A stretch of 64,000 nucleotides of DNA, taken from positions 7,511,001 to 7,575,000 of the forward strand of contig CATIUR010000006.1 of the NCBI GenBank assembly GCA_949592205.1, given 5' to 3'. The notes under the pieces were generated by a model. The model was not told the DNA's origin, did no database searches, and worked only from the letters and a program-made list of their open reading frames with translations. Origin of the DNA: Helichrysum umbraculigerum. Its lineage: Eukaryota; Streptophyta; Magnoliopsida; Asterales; Asteraceae. A program made the translations under genes and the position numbers. Below are positions 55,326 through 64,000 of the stretch, one piece after another (position 1 is the first letter of the stretch; every line of letters starts with the position of its first letter).

Positions 55326-56255
55326 CGACTTTGCTCATCGGATACAGGGTCTATCCAGTGGTCTGTTTGTGTAAAAATGTTCGGAAGAACGATTTTTGAT
55401 TGGGTTTTTGGACAAATCTTGTTGAGTGGTTACTAAAGCATGTAAATATAAGTGTTGTAAATAAATTTATTTTTGAAAGGTGTCGAAGTTCTTACTGCGT
55501 TTGTACAACCGAGGAGAAGGAGAGAAAAGTGAAGTGCTCGTTTTCGTGATCGTGTTCTCTTGATGGTGTGTTTTAGGTGGTGTTTGATGGTGGATCTGTG
55601 GTGATTGTTTTGGGGTCTGGGGTTTTGGCCCGAGAGAGAATAAGAAGAAAAGAAGGTGGGTGGTGGAAGTGTGTGGGTTTGGTGAATGCAGGAACAAAAT
55701 ATGAGAGGCCATACCCTCCCATATGGCCGGTCAAGGTGGGTCCACTAAGGTGGACTTCACAAATTTTTGTGTTGTACGCAGTACCCGTTTACCCGTTCCT
55801 TTAAACATTTAATTATTCGTGTAACGCTTTTAAATGTTATATTTGTTATCGTGTATTCGCGATATTTATAACCGAAGTATTTACCAAAATACTCTATCTG
55901 AAGTTATAAAAATATAACTTGTGTTTTATTCGTTTGTCGGGCGTGTTTCGTACGTCTTTGTCGCGTTCGATTTCATTTTAACAAAACGTATAATCGTGTA
56001 ATATATTTTTGTATTATAATTAAGTAAATAATGTTTGTTTGGATAAATCCACATTATTTTGACAATTTGTCACCAACATCCATATTAAATAATGTCGGAC
56101 TCCGTCCGGTTCGTAATGGTACGATTTAAACAAATCGCGTATGCGTGTATATAATTACACAAATTGTTACATAAATTTAGCCTAATACAAACTAAATACA
56201 TGTAAGTACAAGTAGGTTAGGCACTAATTAAAGTCCTAATTTAGCGGGTGTCACA

Positions 56256-56436
56256 GAGAGAAAACAAGCTGATATTGTAAACTTCATGATCAAGAAATAA
56301 AAGTTCATTACTTTTATTATACATCTCGCATTCCGATTCTGATTTCTCATTCGATTCACGTTTTACACTTCTCGTAAATCGGATTCTGCACATTTACGAG
56401 TTGTTGTTCGAATCAAAAGGTCGCAGGGATCTAACA
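56256..56436 (+). repeat. Copia-3 5' LTR, 3' end only
   Basis: Ends GGGATCTAACA directly before a Met-tRNA primer site. An AATAAA-type signal lies near 56295. The upstream LTR portion is replaced by Tekay-3. Confidence 0.75.
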
Positions 56437-56437
56437 G

Positions 56438-56449
56438 TGGTATCAGAGC
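56438..56449 (+). other. Copia-3 primer-binding site (initiator Met tRNA)
   Basis: TGGTATCAGAGC, plus strand, two bases after the LTR end. Confidence 0.9.
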
Positions 56450-57219
56450 TGAAACACTTCGGTGTTTTGGTGATTCGAACACGTTTTATGTGGATTAATT
56501 GAATAAATTGTGAAATTAGCTTCGGATTTGCTTCGGATTGAGTTTTGGTGTACAATCAGCTGGATTTCAATTGATTCAGTGAGTTCGAGTGTTCGTGATT
56601 GTTATACGAATGTTAATTTATCAATTCGGTGAATTAATTTGCTGTTTTTCATTTGGATCAAGAAAGATAGTACGGAAATGGTACGGAACCTGTACGGAAC
56701 TGTACGGATAGGACTTTTTGTGCCGTTTTCTCAAAATTAAAGCTTTACGTAGGTCGCTTGATCAATTCCGAGCACTTTGAGATTAATTTCAGATCAATTG
56801 AAGCAGTTTTGGACCGTTTTCGGAAAATTCGTGATTTGCTACAGTATTTTGAAAATTGTGATCCGAAACTCCATTTAGGCGGTATTCCGAAACTTTGCAA
56901 GAGTTGACCAGGATCTGAAAGTTTGACTTTCGGATGAACAGTTGAGACTTTCGGTTGAACAGTCAGAGACTTTCGGACTTAGAGACTTTCGTTTGAACAG
57001 TATTCATCAAGTTTCGGATTTGAAAAAAAAAAAAAATTAAAAAGGACTTTTGTGACCATTTAGCGACGAGTTTGGTGGAAAATTATCGAAATACCAAATT
57101 TTGTTCCTAGGCTTAAAAGTGTTCAATTTTAGCTTGGAAAAAGTTTCATTTTACCCGAGCATTTTTTGGACATTTTTTTGACGTTTAGCGACAAAATTTT
57201 GGAGGAAAATTTTGGAAAA
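56450..57219 (+). other. Copia-3 leader with short repeats
   Basis: Untranslated leader. GACTTTCGG followed by TTGAACAGT-like words repeats four times at about 56925-57003. A run of fourteen A lies near 57027. The last ~200 bp recur at 58744-58927. Confidence 0.7.
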
Positions 57220-57324
57220 ATGGCATTTTCAAAATTTGAGATGGACAACAATTTTAATCTCTTACCTCCAAGATTCTTCTGTAATAATGATTACACTAGT
57301 TGGAAGACTAGATTTGAAGACTAG
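57220..57324 (+). pseudogene. Copia-3 gag start, first copy (34 codons)
   Basis: ATG at 57220 opens MAFSKFEMDNNFN, then PPRFFCNNDYTSWKTRFED, the start of a Copia gag. It breaks off into an inverted sequence and a stop at 57322-57324. The same start recurs at 58928 with about 5 percent difference over the shared ~300 bp. Confidence 0.8.
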
Positions 57325-58098
57325 ATCTGATAACAAAGCTGCAGTTGTGGTTTCTGGAGTTGCTTTAGATCCATACACACTAGGATCTTGAACGTTTTGC
57401 TGCAACTTGCCAGTTTCTTTCTTCTTCAAAGCAATGTCATAAACTTGAAGCTTATTAATCAGATATTCAAGTTCATAAGTAGCTAAGGCTTCATCCTCCA
57501 TCAATATATCACCTTTAACTTCCCACCTTGATGGTAAAGACTCTATCAACTTTTCATTCACTTCAAGTTTATCTAACTCCATACCATATCTTTTCAATTC
57601 AGTGATCAATTGTGAATAACGAATGATCAAGTCATTGAATGCCTCATTAGGTAAACATGAAAACACATCAAACTGCTTCTTTAGAAGATCCTTCTTGCTC
57701 TTCTTCAGTTTATCATTGCCAGCAAACCTCTTTGCCATGGCCTTATATAGTTCAAATGCTATTTCCAAATCTTTCCAGCATGCTAACACATCCCTTGGCA
57801 AACTCATGGAAATAACAGATCTTGCCTTCCTATCTCGATCAAACTCTTTCTTTTCTTCAACGGTCATGAGCTTGAGTGGTTTGAAAGGTACTTCACCCCT
57901 ATAGTTTCCCTCAGCTCTAGGTCTAATGTACTTCTCAGTGATATGAATCATTAAATCCGCATCATATAATGCAATGAAAGATTCAAATAGGTATTTCCAG
58001 TCATCATAGTCATTCTGGCATAAAAACCTAGGAGGTTTATTAGTAGTACCCATCTCTTGGTCAATCTTCATCATAGCTTGCAAGTTGTTGAAAGCCAA
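57322..58098 (-). pseudogene. Inverted gag fragment of a related Copia
   Basis: On the minus strand a frame from ATG 58098 reads MAFNNLQAMMKIDQ, then PPRFLCQNDYDDWKYLFESF, and EKLIESLPSRWEVKGDI, a typical Copia Gag with about 255 residues before the junction near 57322. It is a homologue of the plus-strand gag on either side (same MAF start, PPRF, ND-Y-W and PRAEG/PIAEG segments) but clearly a different family. No zinc knuckle is reached. The plus-strand sequence beyond the junction is only appended by chance to the frame. Confidence 0.82.
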
Positions 58099-58743
58099 AC
58101 ACTTAGAAAAATCTCACAATCAGAATTTCGAAACTGTTCAAATCCGAAAGTAGAAATCCAACACTTAGAAAATTTTAACAATCCAAAATCCAAACTCTTA
58201 AGTCCGAATGTTCAAACCTAGCAAAAGTCACTAAGTCCGAAACTACAAATCCGAAACTCTTGAAGCCATTGTTTATCATAAAGTCAATAAAAATCAAACT
58301 TTCAAAAATTTTCAAAAACACCCGCCCAAACAGAACTTTCGAAAGAAAACGGTTATCACTGTAAGTTTCGGAAAACACTATAGATCACGCAAAATTCGGA
58401 AATCACTCAAAACGCAATCAATCGATTTAGAATCAACTGCAATCTGCTCAGAATCTATTATGCGGCCGTTGTGATCAATCAAATTCAAGAAAGCTTCAAA
58501 AAATACCTGTTTGTACAGGTTTGTTCGTCGTCCGTACACTTCGTAACAAAAACCGAATCAAAACTCCAAATTAACTCACCTTATAGATGAATTAATCTCA
58601 AATAATCACTCGCTAAGAGTCATAAATGATCAATCTATCTGAAACAGCTTTGTCGTACACTGAAATCTTAATCAAAACTAATCTGTAGCTTTTCGAACAC
58701 TTCCGATCACAACGCACTTGCAAAACTTGATCAATACTTGATT
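58099..58743 (-). other. Leader belonging to the inverted gag fragment
   Basis: AT-rich leader on the minus strand, with repeated TTTCGGA words like those of Copia-3. It stops at 58743 before reaching a primer site; there the direct plus-strand copy resumes. Confidence 0.65.
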
Positions 58744-58927
58744 AGGTTTCGGATTTGAACAAGGACTTTTGTGACCATTTAGCGACGAATTTGGTGGAAA
58801 ATTATCGCATTACCAAATTTTGTTCCTAGACTTAAAAGTGTTCAATTTTAGCTTGGAAAAAGTTTTATTTTACCCGAGCATTTTTTTAACGTTTAGCGAT
58901 GAAATTTTGGAGGAAAATTTCAGAAAA

Positions 58928-59535
58928 ATGGCATTTTCAAAATTTGAGATGGACAACAATTTTAATTTCTTACCTCCAAAATTCTTCTGTAATAATGATT
59001 ACACTATTTGGGAGACTAGATTTGAAGAATTTATTACGTTTAGTAATCCTGATTTGTGGATTCATATTACTGTGCGGTATGAAAGACCCATAGCAGAAGG
59101 GAAGTTCATAGATATTGCTCCGTTCAAATCAGTGAAACTAATGGATAAAAAGGAATGCAAGGAGTTTGACAGAGAAAATAAATCCTATGAAACAATTAAA
59201 AATTGTTTACCGAAAGATGTACAGGGTGCTTTCACAGAAGCTGAAACTTCTTACGATTTATGGGCTGCTTGTCAACAAGGTTTGGAGAACAAGATAAGTT
59301 GAAATTATCAAAATCTGATGACGGAATTAAGGAGGAATCAATAAAGAAAGAAGATGAGCTTAAAGCCTTTCAATCTCAAGTCCTAATAATAGAAGCTGAA
59401 CATGAAGAAATGCGTTCAAAGATTCAGAGAATGGAAGAAAGGATTTTTGAACTTGAGAATCAACAAACGGGGCTAATCAAGCTACAAGAAGATCATAATA
59501 TTGCGTGGAAAACTATTCAAGATCTTCGGGGATAA
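58928..59535 (+). pseudogene. Copia-3 gag, second copy, frameshifted
   Basis: ATG 58928 starts MAFSKFEMDNNFNF and reads to 59302; the frame then continues in the next phase from about 59281 (GEQDKLKLSKSDD), so a frameshift lies near 59280. The first part has PPKFFCNNDYTIWETRFEEF and ERPIAEGKF. The second has a heptad-like coiled coil (EHEEMRSKIQRMEERIFELE). It ends at a stop near 59535. Confidence 0.8.
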
Positions 59536-60089
59536 CTCTCTCATGACTCTCACTCCACAATACAACCTGTAAAGGTTGTACAACCTGCAAAGGTTGTGAA
59601 AATGATTTACACACGTAAATCTTCGTGTGAGAAAAAGATTTCACAGTTTACTAATTATTCTTTGCAAAAGAATAAGAAGTATTCTAAAAAATCACAATCA
59701 ACCGGAACACTTGTTCATAATAAGGTTGATTGTTAGGATTCCGTAAAGGTTGAATGTGTTAAAAGATCGGTTTCAAGACATCAAAAGAAGACAAAAAGAG
59801 CTTCAGAATCAATACGACCTTCATCAGAATCAAGACAAACAAAATCTTGTGCATACACACGGGCACGGATGTTTGCATTTGCACCACCACGATGTCATCG
59901 TATGGTGCAAAAGTAACCAAAAGTTTTTGTTCCTTTCTCTCCAAGGAGGACTCCTTCACCATTGATTCCACGACAAAAATTTAGATATGAAACATTGCGT
60001 TTCATATCTAGATGGAATTCGATATCCTTGGATTATATCGACACAACTTATAGATGGCTATCAAGGCTTTCTAAGCCTATTGGAACTCA
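59536..60089 (+). pseudogene. Decayed Copia-3 gag continuation
   Basis: Short open pieces, rich in Lys and Ser, continue the gag with several stops. I see no clear zinc knuckle or protease. It is cut off at 60089 by the Athila-3 LTR. Confidence 0.5.
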
Positions 60090-62383
60090 TGTAGTGCAAA
60101 AAGTCACGTTTTTACCTACATTATTGACCCCATATTTAGGCCTTTTATAACAAAAACATTTTTAAAACATCATTATTCATCACATTTTGTTATAAAGGTG
60201 AAAACTTGATGGACTTTCCAAAACTATACGAAAAGGGCTGAAAATACGTTGAAATGGGCACCAAATTGAGCCACACCCTAAATCTACTGTAAACTCCATA
60301 CCAAGACCTCACAATTATATTATTTTGTAGCTATGGAGATTACGGGAACGTGGATATAAGGATTGCTCAAGATGGATCAAGGATGAAGAAGATATGCAAG
60401 AAACAGCACAACCGAAGACTACGAAATGTATTCTGGACACGCCCGGGCTCCACACCTCCAATTTCTACCAAATTGGCATCATTAGAAGCGTAACGGAATT
60501 ACGAGACCGTAGGTGAAAGAATCAAGTCAAACGGTCATGAAAAAAAAAGATACGGCCTTTCGAAGCAACGTGAAAAGTCAAAAAAAGCACACGGCCTAGC
60601 ACACGGCCACCACAGGGCCGTACACGGCCTCCATAGAGCAGTACACGGCCTTTAGGAAGCCGTACATGACCTGTTGCCTTCTTGTGTGCTCTCGTTTTGC
60701 TTTGTTTGCTTGTACATGCGTTCTTATGGGCTTGTACTCTTGTATCCTTGGTTGCCTATAAATGGTAGACCTCATTTCATCATTTCACACACCTCACACC
60801 TCTCATTCCTCTCTTCTCTCTCTCACACACTTTTTCTTTCTCTCTCTAGAGTCTCTCTCTAGAGTTAATCTAGTAGACGATCTAGGTTAGCGTACCGGTA
60901 GTTGTAGCATTTGTACGGAGTCACTCCGAGACTTTGGGGTCACGAAGATTTGTCTGTAACACTTACTCAGGTTTTATTTATATCTCTCTTCTTTATTTCG
61001 TGAATATGATTTGCTTATATTATGTTTAAGTTGTATTGTTTGCTAGAGATGCCTTGCTAGGTTAGACAAATCTGTGTTTGCTATGATAATGGTTATATTT
61101 GAGTAGTTATGATTTTATAACATGCCGTTACTCTGCCTGTATGAATTTAAACTGTATCTGAATTTGTGAGCTGAATCTCTATTGTTTACCTATCCAACTT
61201 ATGTTATGGTTAGAAACTTCCTGCTAAGACCTGGCCAGTTATTAGTAGTACGTTCTCTACCTATTCTATGTATGATGAAGCATTTGAACTCGACATGTCT
61301 GTATTCTCTAGATTGAAACTATATCATAAGAGATGCGGAGCATAGGATTAGAGATAGGTTAGATTCAAGCTCATATGTTAAATATCTTTGAGAGACCTTT
61401 CGGGATATTTATGATCCGATCATCTGGTTACATGAAATATATGAATTAGGAGTAGTTGTCTGTGTGCCCGACTATTGCATATTCTTGTTTGATTGTTGCC
61501 TTAGAAATGTTGCATGCTAGCACTGTCTCCCAGATTACTATATGTAACTGCATGATTAGGGTTTTCAGATATAAGTTGAAGTTTATACAGCAGAGTAATG
61601 TGCATGCAATAGTTATAATGGTTTGTATGATTAATGAGGAACAATTTAATTGACCGTTAGGCAAGTTAATCCAACCTATTCCGTAGGGTAACTCCAGTTC
61701 ACATTATTGTTTATTCAACAATTCGTGCCATGATACCGACACACATTTTTCAGAGATTGGGGAATAGGATTAGAGAATAACTGTTAATTGAATTGATCAG
61801 TACATTTGGGAGAACTTCCGGTGTATTTGACACTATATAATTGCTATCCATGTGACATATTATATATCTGATTGTAGAGAACTTTACGTTAGATATTTGA
61901 TAGGATCGTAATTATACGTCCTTAAGAATATAGGGTATCCAATGAGTGATTTGGTAATTTAAGTCAATGCTACAGAAAAACCATAAAAACGCCCAGTACT
62001 TCGTATAACGTTTAAATACGTGGGAAAGCTAAGGAACTGCCGTAGGTATAATACTTCGCACTGATTAGAGTTTCCAATCGTTTAAAGGATTAATCATCAT
62101 AACTAGTGGCTTTAACACCCATAACTACTCACTCAAAATATATACCGATATCATAGTAAACACTCGTGTATCCACTGTTCTTTAAGCCTCCGTACAAACC
62201 CCCTTTCCTTTCCTGCATTTATTTTTATAGATTAGTTATAAAACCAAAACCAAACCAAAATTATTTAAACCCTAGATAAATTACAAAAGATAATTAGAAC
62301 GCCTAAGATCCCATGCCCGTTGTAGTGTAAGAACGACGCCTGAGTCTACATATCACTTACTACCCTAGTAACCTAATTAGGGC
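60090..62383 (+). repeat. Athila-3 LTR (plus strand), 3' end missing
   Basis: Starts TGTAGTGCAAAAAGTCACG, matching the inverted ends of the Athila-1 and Athila-2 LTRs. Later segments (61690-61860, 62260-62360) match their inner sequence in inverse orientation, such as ATTGGGGAATAGGA and GGGAGAACTTCCGG. The TATA box TATAAAT is at 60757-60763, preceded by CACGGCC iterons. The last ~100 bp of the LTR are missing where Tekay-4 begins. Confidence 0.8.
60585..60672. repeat. CACGGCC iterons in Athila-3 LTR
   Basis: Seven or more copies of ACACGGCC or GGCCGTACACGGCC-like words in under 90 bp, some 85-170 bp upstream of the TATA box. Confidence 0.8.
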
Positions 62384-63294
62384 TGAAACCCGCCAAATTA
62401 AGACTTTAATTAGTGCTTAAACTACTTGTAATTACGTGTATTTAGTTTTATTATAGGCTAAATATATGTGACATTTTGTGTAATTACATACACGCGTACA
62501 CGATTTGTTTAAATCGTACACTTATGAACCGGACGAGGTCTGACACTATTTAATATGGACGTTGGTGACAAAACTTATAGATAATGTGGAATTATCCAAA
62601 CAAACATTATCTACTATAATATATTACGATAATATACTACACGAACTTCGCATTGTTTAAAACATATCCTGCACGACGAAACCGTGCGAAACGCACTCCA
62701 ACGAGCTATTAATAACCAAATTATATTTTTGTAATTTTGATAACATGAAATTAAGTATTTTGATAAAATACTTCGTTTGAAAATATTTCGGATATACTTT
62801 AATATATTTATAAATCTTAAAAAGATTTTGCGATTAAACGACGAGAGGATTTAACCGACTACGAGTCGTGACACGAAAATTGGGAAACAAGAACACGCGA
62901 GCCCGAGACCCAAAATGGGTCAACCCTGACCCGCGGACCTAACCCACCGACCCATGATCCATCCCCTTACTAACCCCATCCTTCCCCCTTTTTCATTTCA
63001 TTTACACATACACAACACCAAACACATTCTTCTTCTTTTTCTCTCAAATCGCATCCCCAAACCACCCCAAAAACGTCACCAAAAACTCATCATCTTGCGG
63101 AGTTGATTCAAGAGAAAACGATCACCATCTCAAGCTCTCCTTCTTCATCTTCTCCATTTTCGATTTCGTGGTAAGAAACTTTAAAACTCTTTTAAATTAC
63201 TTGAAAAGCTTTTATTTACATGCTATAACGTTTACTCAACGAAGATTTGCCCAAAAACCGACTTAAAATGCGTTTTAAAACCAAAATTGTTCGA

Positions 63295-63555
63295 ACAGCT
63301 GCTTCTGCGAATTGAGCTGCATCTCAATCCGCAGATCATGCTGTGAGTCGAGATTCACCCACTGAAACTGGACTCGCAAAGTCAAACTGAGAACCGAATG
63401 GACTTGCGAGTCGACCTGCGAACTGACCTGACCTGCGAACCGACCTGTCCTGCGAGTCAAGACCTATGAGTTGAGACTTGCGAACCTACTATGTCTTGCG
63501 AGCCCAATCTCAGTTCGCATCGTGAACTCAGTCCGCACCACAATTTCAGTTCGCG
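63295..63555. repeat. TGCGARYY motif array in Tekay-4 LTR
   Basis: More than a dozen TGCGAGTC, TGCGAACY and inverse AGTTCGCA words in about 260 bp, at the same place as the Tekay-1 array. Confidence 0.8.
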
Positions 63556-63640
63556 GCCAACCTTGGTCAATTTTCCCGATTTTGAATTTCCGATGCATTT
63601 TTTCACCAAAGCAATGTAGTAGAAATAAATAATTTTCGCG

Positions 63641-63727
63641 CTGACCTGGCAGCTCGATCCCAGCCACCCCGTCAGGGGTTGCCACCCCTAGGACCCCGCT
63701 ACCAGGGGCGCTGCCCCCGGACCCCGG
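63641..63727. repeat. GC-rich folded block in Tekay-4 LTR
   Basis: CTGACCTGGCAGCTCGA leads into CAGGGGTTGCCACCCCT and CAGGGGCGCTGCCCCC hairpins, homologous to 5638-5750. Confidence 0.8.
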
Positions 63728-64000
63728 TGCCATATTTTCACACTTGGACATAAATGACAAACATACTGGAAATACTTTTAAGTATACAATGAAACAAACA
63801 TGATAACTATACTGTGAAATAATTACAAACCGTCACCAATGGGCCATACTTGTTTTCAAACTACAAACAAAATACTAAACAAACACTTGGATATTTCTTA
63901 GTTGAGTGGAAAACTAGCATGGGTGATCTTTCAAGACACCAAACTTATTTACTTATTTACTTACAACCTTGTGCGTTTCGGACGCCAGAAGGTTGCAGGA

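Larger units (their letters stand above)
53541..56255 (-). repeat. Tekay-3 LTR (minus strand), 3' part missing
   Basis: Read on the minus strand it starts TGTGACACCCGC at 56255 and runs to a GTAA-repeat at 53541. It aligns by eye with Tekay-4 (62384 on) along its length, including the AAACACTTGGA...GTTGAGTGG segment. It contains hairpin motifs, the inverted GC-rich block (53775-53822), the inverted ACCAACGGGCCATACA segment (53646-53673) and the hAT element. The LTR's 3' end is missing where Tekay-2 joins. Confidence 0.85.
62384..64000 (+). repeat. Tekay-4 LTR (plus strand), cut by window end
   Basis: Starts TGAAACCCGCCAAATTAAG and follows the Tekay-3 LTR in order: TTTGTTTAAATCGTAC, ATGGACGTTGGTGACAAA, CT-rich block near 63025-63160, motif array, GC-rich block and CACCAATGGGCCATAC at 63831-63861. 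It runs off the window, so whether it belongs to a full element is unknown. Confidence 0.82.

Noticed and set aside
55467..55804. Frames on both strands in the Tekay-3 LTR start region
   Set aside because: Low-complexity Pro/Thr/Ser-rich translation of the CT-rich block; not conserved with Tekay-4.

Overview
The window is a block of nested plant transposable elements with no host gene that I can support. The evidence for a flowering plant is: Ty1/Copia and Ty3/Gypsy long-terminal-repeat (LTR) retrotransposons of plant lineages (Tekay-type chromovirus with a C-terminal chromodomain, Athila-type Gypsy, SIRE-like Copia), primer-binding sites matching plant initiator-Met tRNA (TGGTATCAGAGCC) and Asp tRNA (TGGCGCC...GCCGGGG), and a hAT-type DNA element with an 8-bp target duplication. 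A dicot with a large, repeat-rich genome is likely; I cannot name the species.

Layout. (1) 1-17414: Copia-1, minus strand, decayed, its left LTR cut by the window edge. Inside it, between protease and integrase, sits Tekay-1 (4349-14531, plus strand). Tekay-1 is young: 2626-bp LTRs with only about ten differences by eye, target duplication GATAA, and an intact 1480-residue Gag-Pol-chromodomain polyprotein. (2) 17415-21959: an unassigned, promoter-like stretch, then the gag half and 5' LTR of a SIRE-like Copia element (Copia-2, minus). (3) 21960-23062 plus 51828-53540: a Tekay-type LTR (Tekay-2, plus) split by Athila-1 (23063-51827, minus, duplication GACGC). Athila-1 is itself split in its right LTR by Athila-2 (33918-50455, minus, duplication AGTTG). 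Athila-2 has three LTRs: a tandem copy with most of its second internal region deleted. (4) 53541-56255: a Tekay-type LTR on the minus strand (Tekay-3) carrying a 949-bp non-autonomous hAT element (54152-55100). (5) 56256-60089: Copia-3 (plus): LTR end, primer-binding site, leader and gag, interrupted by an inverted gag-leader piece of a related Copia. (6) 60090-62383: an Athila-type LTR (plus), broken by (7) 62384-64000: a fourth Tekay-type LTR running off the window.

How the parts work together. Tekay-1 encodes Gag, protease, reverse transcriptase, RNase H, integrase and a chromodomain and looks autonomous. Both Athila elements keep protease, reverse transcriptase, RNase H and integrase but show no gag between primer-binding site and protease. 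Both also carry an extra small ORF after integrase (basic N-terminus, acidic C-terminus), whose ATG lies one base after a good 3' splice-acceptor sequence. This conserved ORF in two distinct families is the best candidate for something undescribed.

A second theme crosses families. Nearly every long LTR here holds its own cluster of short, iterated, mostly palindromic CG-containing motifs: directly upstream of the TATA box in the Copia-1 and Athila LTRs, and downstream of the presumed transcription start as arrays of small hairpins in the Tekay LTRs.
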